DNA from: Pseudomonas sp. ACN8
GTDB taxonomy: Bacteria > Pseudomonadota > Gammaproteobacteria > Pseudomonadales > Pseudomonadaceae
DNA: 64,000 nt
Direction of reading: 5' to 3'
Assembly (NCBI RefSeq): GCF_002303925.1
Contig: NZ_MRCS01000002.1
Location: 1-64,000 of the forward strand
Shown here in pieces: positions 38,170 through 48,400 of the stretch. Numbering within the stretch: the stretch's first letter is position 1; the number at the start of each line of letters is the position of its first letter. Made by a program: the position numbers and the translations under genes. The notes below the pieces were generated by a model. The model made no database searches. It was not told the origin of the DNA and worked only from the letters and a program-made list of their open reading frames with translations.

Positions 38170-41100
38170 CCGGTGCCCGCATGCTGCGTTTTCTGTCTCT
38201 GATGTTGGTATTGGTGCTGCCGTTCTCGGCGGCTTGCGCCGAAGACTCGGTCCCGTCCAGCGGTTATGCGCCGATGGCCGGCGAGAGTTTTTTCCTGCTG
38301 GCCGACAGCAGTTTTGCCAGCGATGAACCGGCGATGGTGCGCCTCGAAGCGCCGGGTCGCGACTATCGCCGGTTTCGCATGGAACCCTACGGCGGCGCCG
38401 ATATTCGTGTGTATCGCATCGACAAACCGCTGGATTTCCTCAAGCGCCAGAAGAACCTGCATCGAGTGGTCAGCAGTGGCCAGTTCAAGGGTGAAGGCCT
38501 GTCCAACACCCTCGCTTACCTGTGGGACAACTGGTATCGCAAATCCCGTCGGGTGATGCAGCGGGCGTTTTCCTACGAGTCGCGTAAACAAGTCACCGAG
38601 GAAGTGCCGGAACTGAAGATGGGTAACGCGATGGCCGCGCCAACGCCCTACGACGCGCAGCCGCAATTCGCACTGATACCGGGTTTGCCGGTAGTCAGCC
38701 AGTTCCGTTATCCGTTGTGGCAGGCCAAGCCGATCCAGCCACCAGCCGGGGTGAACCTGGCCGGGTCTTCCAGCGAGTTCGTCAGCGTCGCGCCGGGCAA
38801 CGTCTACATCCCGTTGGGTAATCTCAAGCCGGGTCTGTATCTGGTGGAAGCGCTGATCGGCAAGTACCGCGCGACCACCATGGTGTTCGTCTCCAACACC
38901 GTGGCGGTGAGCAAGATCGCCGGTGACGAATTGCTGGTGTGGGCCGCGCGCAAACACGAAGGCAGTTCGGTGCCGAAGGTCAACGTGTTGTGGACCGATG
39001 GCCTCGGCGTCATGAGCAGCGGCGCCACCGACACCGACGGCTTGCTGCGCCTGAAACACGTCAGCCCCGAGCGTTCGTTCGTGATCGGCGAGGACGAAGA
39101 GGGCGGGGTGTTCGTCTCCGAGAATTTCTACTACGACAGCGAAATCTACGACACCAAACTCTATGCCTTCACCGACCGGCCGCTGTATCGGCCGGGGGAT
39201 TGGGTGTCGCTGAAAATCGTCGGGCGTGAATTCAAGAACGCGCGGGACTCGGTGCAGCCAAGCGCGGCCGACGTCAATGTGACCGTGCTGGATGCGACGG
39301 GAACGGCACTGCAAAGTCTGGCGTTGAAACTCGATTCCAGGGCCGGCACCCAGGGCCGATTCCAGTTGCCCGATAACGCCGTGGCCGGTGGATATGAACT
39401 GCGTTTCAACTACAAGGATCAGGCCTACAGCAGCGCCTTTCGCGTCGCTGAATACATCAAGCCGCACTTCGAGATTTCGCTCAGTCTGGCCAAGCAGGAT
39501 TACCGTACTGGCGAGCCGGTGAAGGGCAACCTGGTGCTGCTGTACCCGGACGGAAAACCGGTGGCCAATGCGAAATTGAGCCTGAGTCTGCGCGCCCAAC
39601 AACTGTCGATGGTCGACAACGAGCTGCAATACCTCGGGCAATTTCCGGTGGAGCTGACCAGCACCGAATTGACCACCGACGCCAAGGGCAACGCGTCCCT
39701 CGACTTGCCGGCGGCGGACAAACCGAGTCGCTACATGCTCACGGTGTTTGCCAGCGACGGTGCGGCGTATCGGGTCAAGACCACCAAGGAAATCCTCATC
39801 GATCGTGGCGCGGCGAATTTCCGCTTGAGCGCGCCTCAACGTTTCAGCGCGGTGGGTGACAAGATTGCCTTCAGCTACGCCCGCGAAGGCGAGCAGGTCG
39901 ATGCCGTTACGCCAGGCAGCTACGGCTGGGTACGACTGGAGGACCAGAGCACCGGCGAAGGCAAACTCGCGGCAACCGACAAAGGTTTCACCCTGGCCTT
40001 TGACCGGCCGGGCACCTACAACCTGACGCTCAAGGATGATCATGGCCGGGTGGTCGGCGCCACCGGCCATTCGGTTACCGGCGAAGGTGTCAAAGCCGTA
40101 CCCGGCACCGTGGAAATCGTCCTCGACAAGTCCGAGTACATCGCAGGCGATGAAGCGCTGGCGCTGATCACTTTCCCCGAGCCAGTGAGCGATGCGCTGC
40201 TTTCTCTGGAGCGCGATAAGGTCGAAGCGACCGCGCTGCTGTCCAGGGGCGGCGACTGGCTGAAGATGGAAAAACTCAGCGATACCCAATACCGCGCGCG
40301 CATCCCGGTGAAGGACGGTTTCGCGCCGAACCTGACCTTCTCGGTGCTGTACACCAAGGGTGGCCAGTACAGTTTCCAGAACGCCGGCATCAAGGTGGTC
40401 ACGCCACAGATCGACGTGGCCATCACCACGGATAAGGAAACCTATCAGCCGGGAGAAACCGTCTCGGTGGACCTGACCACCCAGTTCGCCGGCAAAGCGA
40501 TTCCCGCGCACCTGACGGTCAGTGTGGTCGATGAAATGGTCTACGCCCTGCAACCGGAAGTCGCGCCGAGCATCGACCAGTTCTTCTATCACCCACGGCG
40601 CAATAATGTGCGCACCAGCGCCAGTTTGTCGTTCATCAGTTATGACGTCGCCTTGCCGGGCAGCCCCGGTGCGCCGGGCAAAGCCAATCGCAGTGAGCGC
40701 GGCGTGAAGGTGCTGGAGCGACCGCGTCGCGAGGACGTCGACACAGCGGCGTGGCAACCTGAGTTGCTGACCGATGCCAATGGCAAAACCCGCTTCACCT
40801 TCAAGATGCCCGACTCCCTGACCCGCTGGCGTATTACCGCCAGGGCCATTGCCGATGGCGGGCAGGTCGGGCAGAAGAAGCAATTCGTGCGCTCGGAAAA
40901 ACCGCTGTACCTGAAGTGGAGCGGCCCGACTCGATTCCGCGCCGGCGACAAACCGGACCTTGGCGTATTTGCTTTTAGTCAGGCCGAGAAACCAGTCAAG
41001 GCCGAACTGGTGACCCGTTACGCAGGCAACGAACAGCGCATGCCTGTGACCCTGAACAGCGGCATCAACTACATCCCGTTGCCGGCCTTTGAGCTGGTCA

Positions 41101-42725
41101 ATGGCGAGTGGAGCGCCGAGCTGGTGCAGGATGGCAAAACCGCCGATGCCCTGGCGGTGCGCCTGAGCACGACCGGTGAAGGCTGGCAGGTGACTCAAAC
41201 CCAGAGCCTTGATGTGGCTGAGGGCGATACGCCGCTGACGCTGCCGACAGACGCCAGTGATATCCGCCTGCGCCTGGATGACAGCCCGCAAGCGTTGTTC
41301 CGTTCTGCACTCGACGATCTGTTGAGCTATCCCTACGGTGGCGTCGAGCAGACCGCCAGCCGCCTGCTGCCGTTGAGCATCGCCTACCCGGTGCTGGCGA
41401 CGAATCCGCAGATCCGCGACCGCCTGCGCCTGATCATGCAAAACAGTCGCTTGCGTCTGGTGCAAATGGCCGGCCCTTCGGCGAGCTTCACCTGGTGGGG
41501 CATGGACGGCGAGCCGGATGCGTTCCTCACCGCCTACGCCTATTACGCCGACTGGCACGCCAGCCAGGTGCTGGAACTGAGCCTGCCGCCGGAACATTGG
41601 CAGCGGGTGCTGGAGGTCTACGCCAAGCAGGCGAAGAACACACCGCTGTTGCAGCGGGCGCTGATCCTGTCGTTCGCCAAACAGATGCAGTTACCGGTCA
41701 ATACCTTGCTCGGTGGCTTGATGGACGACCTGGCGAAAGCGGGTGAGGGCACTGCCGCGAACTTGATGGAGAACGGCGAAGACAGCCTCGTCATGAGCGA
41801 TCCGGATTCAGCCTTGGGGCTGGCTGCCGCGCGAGTGCTGACAGCATCGCTGGCCAGGCAGGCGAAGGTCGCTTTGCCGGACGCGTTCAATCGGCAACTG
41901 GCCGACGCGCAGCAACGTCTGGCGGTCAGTTCCCAGCCGTTTGCCGAAGCGCTGAACCTGTCGCTGCAACCCTTCGATCAGGCTCACGCCCAGGCCTTGC
42001 TGCAACGTTTGCTGCCACAGCAATCGACCCTGGAACGTGCGTTGGCGTTGACCTGGCTGCAACGCAGCATCGAGCAGGCATCGCCCACCATTGCGTTGGC
42101 GCCGGGTGAAGGCTGGAAGAAGCGGTACGGGGTTTCTGGTGAGATGTATTGGACGTGGCAGGGGCCTGCGCCAGTACCGGCGGTATTGACGCTGACCGGC
42201 GCGCAAGAGCGTCCGTTGCGCGCGGCATTGAGCTACCGCAGCCAACAGCCGACGGTCGAACCGATGGCCGTGACCATTACCCGTCGCCTGTCGCGACTGG
42301 TGCCGGGGGATGAGGCTTTCACCTTCAAACTCGAAGCGGTCGGCAACGCGCCGCTGTCCAGCGACAACCTCTATCTCGATGAAGTGATCGTCACCAGCAA
42401 AGCTGCCAAACCGTTGCGTTACGGCATGCTGGAGGTGCCGCTGCCACCGGGCGCTGATGTCGAGCGCACCACCTGGGGCATCAAGCTCATGGGCAAGGCC
42501 GGCACCGAACCGACATCGCTGGAAAAGGCGCGTTTCGAATCGGGACAAATGGCTTATGCCGTTCCGGTCGATGCCTTGAGTGGCGAGTTGCGCTTGCGGC
42601 ACTTGGTGCGTTTCTCGCAAAAGGGGCAGTTCAACTTGCCGCCGGTGCGTTTCACTCAGGTTTATGCACCGCAGCATCAGGCGATGGAACAAAAGGCAGC
42701 CCTTGGCCAGGTCACGGTTCACTGA
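38166..42725 (+). CDS. magD: MagD: bacterial alpha-2-macroglobulin homologue without thioester
   Basis: 1519 residues. A signal peptide (residues 6-23, [20 protein letters not shown]) is followed by macroglobulin MG domains, a bait region around residues 830-870, and the conserved [20 protein letters not shown] segment typical of A2M proteins. The thioester site, YGCxEQ in E. coli ECAM and human A2M, reads YGGVEQ here (residues 1057-1062): the reactive Cys is Gly, as expected for the MagD/YfaS class. It should trap proteases that cut the bait, but without covalent capture. The frame is open from 37764, yet ATG 38166 overlaps the magC stop (ATGA) and starts the signal peptide. Confidence 0.92.
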   Translation: MTGARMLRFLSLMLVLVLPFSAACAEDSVPSSGYAPMAGESFFLLADSSFASDEPAMVRLEAPGRDYRRFRMEPYGGADIRVYRIDKPLDFLKRQKNLHRVVSSGQFKGEGLSNTLAYLWDNWYRKSRRVMQRAFSYESRKQVTEEVPELKMGNAMAAPTPYDAQPQFALIPGLPVVSQFRYPLWQAKPIQPPAGVNLAGSSSEFVSVAPGNVYIPLGNLKPGLYLVEALIGKYRATTMVFVSNTVAVSKIAGDELLVWAARKHEGSSVPKVNVLWTDGLGVMSSGATDTDGLLRLKHVSPERSFVIGEDEEGGVFVSENFYYDSEIYDTKLYAFTDRPLYRPGDWVSLKIVGREFKNARDSVQPSAADVNVTVLDATGTALQSLALKLDSRAGTQGRFQLPDNAVAGGYELRFNYKDQAYSSAFRVAEYIKPHFEISLSLAKQDYRTGEPVKGNLVLLYPDGKPVANAKLSLSLRAQQLSMVDNELQYLGQFPVELTSTELTTDAKGNASLDLPAADKPSRYMLTVFASDGAAYRVKTTKEILIDRGAANFRLSAPQRFSAVGDKIAFSYAREGEQVDAVTPGSYGWVRLEDQSTGEGKLAATDKGFTLAFDRPGTYNLTLKDDHGRVVGATGHSVTGEGVKAVPGTVEIVLDKSEYIAGDEALALITFPEPVSDALLSLERDKVEATALLSRGGDWLKMEKLSDTQYRARIPVKDGFAPNLTFSVLYTKGGQYSFQNAGIKVVTPQIDVAITTDKETYQPGETVSVDLTTQFAGKAIPAHLTVSVVDEMVYALQPEVAPSIDQFFYHPRRNNVRTSASLSFISYDVALPGSPGAPGKANRSERGVKVLERPRREDVDTAAWQPELLTDANGKTRFTFKMPDSLTRWRITARAIADGGQVGQKKQFVRSEKPLYLKWSGPTRFRAGDKPDLGVFAFSQAEKPVKAELVTRYAGNEQRMPVTLNSGINYIPLPAFELVNGEWSAELVQDGKTADALAVRLSTTGEGWQVTQTQSLDVAEGDTPLTLPTDASDIRLRLDDSPQALFRSALDDLLSYPYGGVEQTASRLLPLSIAYPVLATNPQIRDRLRLIMQNSRLRLVQMAGPSASFTWWGMDGEPDAFLTAYAYYADWHASQVLELSLPPEHWQRVLEVYAKQAKNTPLLQRALILSFAKQMQLPVNTLLGGLMDDLAKAGEGTAANLMENGEDSLVMSDPDSALGLAAARVLTASLARQAKVALPDAFNRQLADAQQRLAVSSQPFAEALNLSLQPFDQAHAQALLQRLLPQQSTLERALALTWLQRSIEQASPTIALAPGEGWKKRYGVSGEMYWTWQGPAPVPAVLTLTGAQERPLRAALSYRSQQPTVEPMAVTITRRLSRLVPGDEAFTFKLEAVGNAPLSSDNLYLDEVIVTSKAAKPLRYGMLEVPLPPGADVERTTWGIKLMGKAGTEPTSLEKARFESGQMAYAVPVDALSGELRLRHLVRFSQKGQFNLPPVRFTQVYAPQHQAMEQKAALGQVTVH

Positions 42726-42726
42726 C

Positions 42727-44346
42727 GTGCACAGGCTGCTGATAGGTGGGTTGCTGTGTTTGATCCCTGTGCTGGCAACGGCGCAGGACGAACCTTTGCG
42801 CCTGGCCTTCAAGGGCGATCTGTTGTCGCTCAGCCGAACGCAGGTGATCACCCGCGAGCCGTTGCCGCAGACCTTGCAGACGCCGCTGGGCAGTGTGTGG
42901 AAGTTGTTCGTCTACGCCTGGCTGGTGGACACCGGCGCGCGTGAGCCGGCTTATGAATGCCGCGGCCAGTCGAAGGAGGAAGTTTATTGCTGCACGGCGG
43001 GCGGCAAGATCGAGCGTGATCAGGCGTTGGTCAGGTCATGCGGTCTGTATTTCGAACCCGCGCGGCTGGGCATCGGCGATGCCGACTGGCGAGCCTATTG
43101 GCAGGTGCGACAGGCGCCGCAATGGTTACTGGATTTGCCTTCGTTGCAACCGGCTACCCGGGTTTCGGTGGCGGAATTATTGACGGTGTTGGCCGTGCTG
43201 CCGGCGCAAGGTCAAGCCCGGCGAGTGTTGCTCGATGTGGTGCTCAATGCCGCCGATGGCCAAGTCGTTGGCGAACTCGGAAGCCGCCTGCGGGTGAAGA
43301 CCTGGAGCTGGTTGGCGGATCAGGACGCAACATCGCGACAGGGCGGGTTTGCCGGTTGGACAGCGGATGGTACACCGGTCTGGGCCGGCGGGCGGGGCAC
43401 CAGTCAACGGGTTCTTCGAGATCACGCGCAGGCACTGTCTACGGTGACTCCTGTTGCATGGCCTGTGGATGCAGGGCAGTGCGTAGAGGTCGACCTGTTC
43501 TCCCGCTATCCACTTCGGCGCGTGCTGGCAGGGGACACCGCAGTTACTTCCGGGGCATTGCAGGGTGATTACCGTGTCGAATTCGCCAACGGCAATGTGC
43601 TGGATATTCACAGCGACGGCGAACTGTTTCTGCTGAACGACAAACTCGTGGCGCGTCTGGATCGCGAAGAATACGTTGCCCGTGTTCTCCAGCGCGAAGC
43701 CAGCGCCGAACCGGTCGAGGCCGCCAAAGCCCTGGCCGTGGCCATCCGCACGTACCTGCTGCAAAACGCCACGCGCAGCGGTGACTGCCTGAGCATCGAT
43801 GACAGCAGCAGCCGTCAGCGGGTCGCACCGCGTCCGGCGTCGTCCGAGGCTCGCGACATCGCCGCCTGGACCAGCGACCTGGTGCTGGCGGGCAGCACCG
43901 TCACCTACCATTCCGATCAACCCGGCCCGGACAAACTGTCCTGGCAGCAAGCCGTCGAACAGGCCCGTGCCGGCCAGCGCTACGACGCCATCCTGCTGCA
44001 CGCCTACCCACGCGCCAGTCTCAGTCGCTGGGACAACCCGGTCGCATCCTGCGAAGCGTTGCCCGCCGCGCACGAATGGCTGCAGAAACAACGGCGCGGT
44101 TGGCGCCAGAAACTTGAAAGCGAAACCGGCTACAACGAAGTCAGCACCTTCGCCGTGTGCCGCCTGGCCTTCGGCCGCCCCTATGTCGACCGCGAACGTC
44201 AGCGTATCTACGTGCGTGGCGCGCAGACACTGCAAGACCGCCTCGACCTGACCCACGAATACCTGCACCTGGCCTTCGAAGCACACCCCAATGGCCAGGA
44301 TGAAACCTACATCGAAGGGCTCGCCCGCCACCTCTTGCTGGAATAG
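42727..44346 (+). CDS. magE: MagE: DUF2300 protein with transpeptidase-, SpoIID- and HExxH-like modules
   Basis: 539 residues with a signal peptide (residues 1-19, ending ATA). Residues 50-230 look like a penicillin-binding fold: SVWK (56-59, SxxK), RSCGLYF (103-109, SxN position) and VKTWSW (190-195, KTG position). Residues 265-430 resemble SpoIID, with the glutamate helix LQREASAEPVEAAKALAVAIR (Glu324) and its later Asp/His-rich part. The C-terminus has HEYLH (510-514) with a further Glu530, a gluzincin-like zinc site. All three point to cell-wall work. Start GTG 42727, one base after the magD stop; the earlier open frame lies inside magD. Domain assignments beyond DUF2300 are my reading. 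Confidence 0.8.
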   Translation: MHRLLIGGLLCLIPVLATAQDEPLRLAFKGDLLSLSRTQVITREPLPQTLQTPLGSVWKLFVYAWLVDTGAREPAYECRGQSKEEVYCCTAGGKIERDQALVRSCGLYFEPARLGIGDADWRAYWQVRQAPQWLLDLPSLQPATRVSVAELLTVLAVLPAQGQARRVLLDVVLNAADGQVVGELGSRLRVKTWSWLADQDATSRQGGFAGWTADGTPVWAGGRGTSQRVLRDHAQALSTVTPVAWPVDAGQCVEVDLFSRYPLRRVLAGDTAVTSGALQGDYRVEFANGNVLDIHSDGELFLLNDKLVARLDREEYVARVLQREASAEPVEAAKALAVAIRTYLLQNATRSGDCLSIDDSSSRQRVAPRPASSEARDIAAWTSDLVLAGSTVTYHSDQPGPDKLSWQQAVEQARAGQRYDAILLHAYPRASLSRWDNPVASCEALPAAHEWLQKQRRGWRQKLESETGYNEVSTFAVCRLAFGRPYVDRERQRIYVRGAQTLQDRLDLTHEYLHLAFEAHPNGQDETYIEGLARHLLLE

Positions 44347-44349
44347 TCC

Positions 44350-45162
44350 ATGAAACTCCGTTATCCACAGGTCTTGCTGTTGCTCTGCTCGCTGCTGGCG
44401 TTGCCGTCGGTGATGGCGGCTGACAGCGTAAAACTCGATACCCCCGCAGGCGGCTGGCACACCGGCGCGCCCGAGGGCGAAGGGGAAAACTTCCGGCAGA
44501 CCGTCAACTACCCGGCCTCGTCGGTGAATACCCCGGCAGGGCAGGCCAACACCGCGCGCATCAGCGGGCAGATCAAAGCCACAGCCAAATCCACAGAGCC
44601 CGGCCGTCTGATCGTCAACGGGGTCAGCATGCCGCTGAAAATCGACCCGGCTGGCCGCTTCGATCGTCCGTTCTCATTCCCCAACGGCAGCAACAGCGTC
44701 GAGGTTCGCAGCCCCGATGGCCAGCAACGTCAGCGCACGCAATTTCTCAACAGCAGCGGCGGTGCGACCCCGGCCAAATTGCGCGTTTTGTTGTCCTGGG
44801 ACAGCGACAACACCGACCTCGACCTGCACCTGATCACCCCCGACGGCGCGCACATCTGGTACGGCGACCGCGTCACCCCCAACGGCGCCGCGCTCGACGT
44901 CGACGTCACCACCGGCTACGGCCCGGAAATCTTCGCCATGCCCGCACCGATCAAGGGGCAATATCTGGTGTATGTGAACTACTTCGGTGGCGGCTACAGC
45001 AGTGATGAAGAGGGGCAGGAAGACGCGGTGCAAGCGCTGACCACGGCGCAAGTGACGGTGATTACCGAGGAAGGCACGCCGAGCGAAAAGATGGAGACGT
45101 TCCTGGTGCCGATGCGTGCGGTGGGGGAGCTGACGCTGGTGAAGTCATTTAGTTATCCGTGA
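44350..45162 (+). CDS. magF: MagF: DUF2135 (YfaP-like) periplasmic protein
   Basis: 270 residues: signal peptide (MKLRYPQVLLLLCSLLALPSVMA), LDTPAGGWHTG start, NSVEVRSPDGQ, then DUF2135 with KLRVLLSWDSDNTDLDLHLITPDG and GQYLVYVNYFGGG. It is a paralogue of MagA, so the operon is bracketed by two related proteins. The DNTDLDLH stretch with GYGPE may bind calcium (inference). It starts three bases after the magE stop and is the last mag gene. Confidence 0.85.
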   Translation: MKLRYPQVLLLLCSLLALPSVMAADSVKLDTPAGGWHTGAPEGEGENFRQTVNYPASSVNTPAGQANTARISGQIKATAKSTEPGRLIVNGVSMPLKIDPAGRFDRPFSFPNGSNSVEVRSPDGQQRQRTQFLNSSGGATPAKLRVLLSWDSDNTDLDLHLITPDGAHIWYGDRVTPNGAALDVDVTTGYGPEIFAMPAPIKGQYLVYVNYFGGGYSSDEEGQEDAVQALTTAQVTVITEEGTPSEKMETFLVPMRAVGELTLVKSFSYP

Positions 45163-45184
45163 GGGATAAATGTGACAGCGGTGC

Positions 45185-45240
45185 TGACACAAATCGTTTT
45201 TTAGTTGTCGCAGCAGTGCTGCGACAATTCGATTTTGTCA
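45185..45240. repeat. Nested double inverted repeat
   Basis: An outer pair, TGACACAAATCG (45185-45196) and CGATTTTGTCA (45230-45240), with one extra base, encloses a perfect inner pair TTGTCGCAGCA / TGCTGCGACAA (45205-45227) that shares one central G. It starts 22 bp after the magF stop. It could be a transcription terminator variant, an operator, or a recombination site at the island edge. Confidence 0.65.
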
Positions 45241-45285
45241 GCAGCTAATTGACCAATTGTCGACAAGGCTATGGATTTAAGCAGT

Positions 45286-45306
45286 GTAAAGGCACTTTGC
45301 CTTTAC
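45286..45306. repeat. Nine-bp perfect hairpin
   Basis: GTAAAGGCA, loop CTT, TGCCTTTAC. It lies 45 bp to the right of the nested repeat and has no T-tract after it. Confidence 0.55.
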
Positions 45307-45472
45307 CTGGCTCTGTGTGCTGGATATTGTGATATCCATCAAATTCCAGGCAGGCCGCTGTTTCCCAAGGATGGCATCTGGCGCACCGAAGTATCGGCAG
45401 CGTTCCTTTAAAGCCCTTCTTGTCGCGGCTAGCTGAAGCTGAGCATGGGTTTATCGTGCCCAGAAACCTCAA

Positions 45473-48400
45473 TTGGCAGATGCCCCAAAAAAATTAGCGG
45501 TGATTGACGTGAACTCAGGCCCTGAATCATTGGCTATCCAACGATATCAACTTGTTCAGCAATGGATACTGGAATTGGTCCCGGCAGACGGGACTGCTGT
45601 CGGCAACAAAACACTCCGTGACAGGATTGACCGTCGAGCTGAGCTTCGGAGTTTTTCCATTTCTGAGGAAGAGTACTGGAACCTTCGCGACGAGCTCATT
45701 ATCCAGGGTCTACTCAACAAAGGGGCTGGTCGTGGCGGATCGGTTTATCGGTTCGATACAGAGGCCAAGAAACATTCGAAGTCCGTTGAACCTCAGCCGC
45801 TTACCGATTGGGATGATCTTGATACACCTCCAAGCGAAATACCGGATAGCCTGGAAAAACTGAGAAGCAGGCTTCTTGACCTCAGTGCCCGCAACCGTCT
45901 GCTAAATTTTTCACACGCACGCTCCAAGCGGTTCGTACGGATCATTGATGAACTGCCTGACCACTTGTTCGAGTCTCTGGCAGACGAAAAAGCTATGCGG
46001 TTTGCTGCCGTACCTGAGCCAACGGAAAGGCAGCTTCTTACCCATGGTTTTTTAAAGCTGGACGAGAAGACTGGTGCAGTCGTCGAGTTAAAGAAACAAC
46101 CTACAGCGGAGGTTTGGGCACAGATACTTGGTATGGCGACCAGCTATGAGCTGCCGCGCGCCCCTGAAAGCGGACAACCCGCCAAGCACTCTGACGATGC
46201 GATTCAGACACTTTATTACCCCGCTGAGATGGAGTCGCGGTTACAGGTTTTGTATACCCAATCGCGATCAGCCCTTGAAGAGACGGGGGCGAACATTCTT
46301 TATCTTGCGCTCGGGTTTCTGGAGTGGGATGAGTCAGTCGCGGGGAAAGACAGCACCCGTCTCGCGCCCCTGATGTTGGTGCCAGTGAACCTGGAGAAAG
46401 GCAAGCTCAACCCTCAAACCGCGACTTTCGAATACCGCGTTCATCCTACTGGCGAAGACATTCTTACCAACCTGTCATTGCGAGAAAAGCTTCGTGTCGA
46501 TTTTGGAATCGCGCTCCCACGCATAACCGACGACAGCACGCCGGAGGAGTATTTCGAGCGTATTGTCGAAACGGTGCTGGAGGTCAAACCTGACTGGAAG
46601 GTTCATCGCTTCGCTTCGCTTGGCTTGTTCGAATTTGGTAAGTTGATGATGTATCTCGACCTTGATCCCGGTCGTTGGAAAGACCAATCGTTACTGGATC
46701 ATGGCCTGGTCAAACGGCTTACAGGGATGGACGGCTTACCGGCCGACTCGTCAGGAAAGCAAGGCGCTTTTTGTGTCGAGCATTCAATTGACGATATCGA
46801 CCAGGTGCATCTGCAGTTTCCTCTGATCGATGATGCTGATAGCTCACAGCACAGTGCCTTGATAGATGTCATTCGCGGTGATGATCTTGTGATCGAGGGC
46901 CCACCAGGCACGGGTAAGTCTCAGACCATCACCAACATGATTGCAGCCGCGCTTGCCCAAGGTAAAAAAGTATTGTTCGTTGCCGAAAAGCGTGCGGCGC
47001 TTGAGGTGGTCAAGACCCGACTGACGAGAGCAGGGCTGGGCGATTTTTGTCTGGAGTTGCACAGCCACAAGAGTCAAAAAAGCGCTGTTGTCGATAGCAT
47101 TCGTCAGCGGATTCAGAACAGTGGCGGCTATCGCTCGCCCAAGCAGTTGTCGGATCTGATCGCCAACTATGAGCGATTGAAGCAGCAACTCAATAAGCAC
47201 GTACATCACTTGCATGCCCAGTTCGAAGAGTCGGGTATGAGCATTCACGAAGTGCTAATGCAAGCAACTCGATTGCGTGAAGCATTGTCGATTAAACCTG
47301 CGGATTTCCATCCGCAGTCAGAAGTGCGAATCGATAAAGGGCATCTGCAAGAACAGGCCGGCTTCTATGCACACATCTATCGCAAGACGGCTGAAGAAGC
47401 TGGCCACGCTGGAAAGCTTGAGACGCACCCATGGTTTGGTAGCACCAAAACTCGCGTGACGGGCGCTGAGCGTTCTGCACTTCTAGAGAGTCTTTCTCTT
47501 GCTAAGAAGGCACTGAATCGTCTTGCCGCTATTCGACCTCAATTAGCGGAACAGTTGCAGGTGGCCGTTCTTAAAACCTACGACCCAGATCAGCTAAGAG
47601 GTTTGGCCGCTTCAATTCCGGTGCTTGCGTTACCTAAAGGTGACGAGGATTGGGATCTGTTGGGGCGACTGGATATCGAGTCTTGCGAGGCATTAAAGCT
47701 CTGGCTGCAAGGTATGGACTCCTTGTTGGACGAGCAAGTTGTCCTGGCTCGATCGCTGCGCGCTGATGTCATTGGCTCTGGCCAAGCGATAGCTTCAATC
47801 AAAAAATCCTGCACGGCCATTCGTTTACATAACGGCGATGAGGGCCTGTCCCTAAATGCTTTGCTCGATGTGATCGAAGAGGCTGAGGAGTTACTGGAGC
47901 TGGCACCGCGCGCCCAAATACTGATCAGGCTGTTATCGGAAGAGTCTGCGGTTCAGGGTTTGCGAAGCGATTTTGTCGGTATTGAGCAAGTGGTGTTATT
48001 TCTGCAAATGCTCGCGGCGATGCCCGAGGATTTGGCACCTCTTCGCCACAAACGCTTCGAAGATGAGAGCTTGGACGAGTTGGTCGCAGAGCTGGATAGC
48101 GACATTCCGGCCATCAAACAGTTGCAGGAGCAGGCAGCGAATCATTTCACACTGGATCGATTGCCCACCCATACGCGGCTCGAAGATTTGAGCCGGGTTC
48201 TGGCGGACAAATCACTGTTCCGTTGGTTCAAGGGGCAATGGCGCTCTGCGAAGGCCGAAATTCTGACGATGGCGCGACCAGGGCTCAAGCTGAATCAGCT
48301 TCTGGTGAACTTGCCAGATGTCATCGCTTATCTGAAAAAATACAATCAACTCAATGAAAGCAAAGTGTTCGCCGAAAAGCTGGGTGAGCACTTCAAAGGG

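Larger units (their letters stand above)
45163..45472. other. Palindrome-rich gap at the left edge of the defence region
   Basis: 310 bp without a convincing gene; a 67-codon minus-strand frame (45269-45472) has no recognisable domain. It holds two notable hairpins (45185-45240 and 45286-45306) and is much more AT-rich than the mag operon. It must carry the promoter of the large helicase gene, but no clear -35/-10 pair stands out. Confidence 0.6.

Noticed and set aside
38142..41597. 1151-codon open frame on the minus strand inside magD
   Set aside because: It is a mirror frame of a strongly coding GC-rich gene; it has low-complexity His/Gln/Arg-rich translation and no recognisable domain, while magD has family motifs throughout.
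45269..45472. 67-codon minus-strand frame before the Hhe-like gene
   Set aside because: No domain, no ribosome-binding site, and it covers hairpins and the needed promoter of the plus-strand gene.
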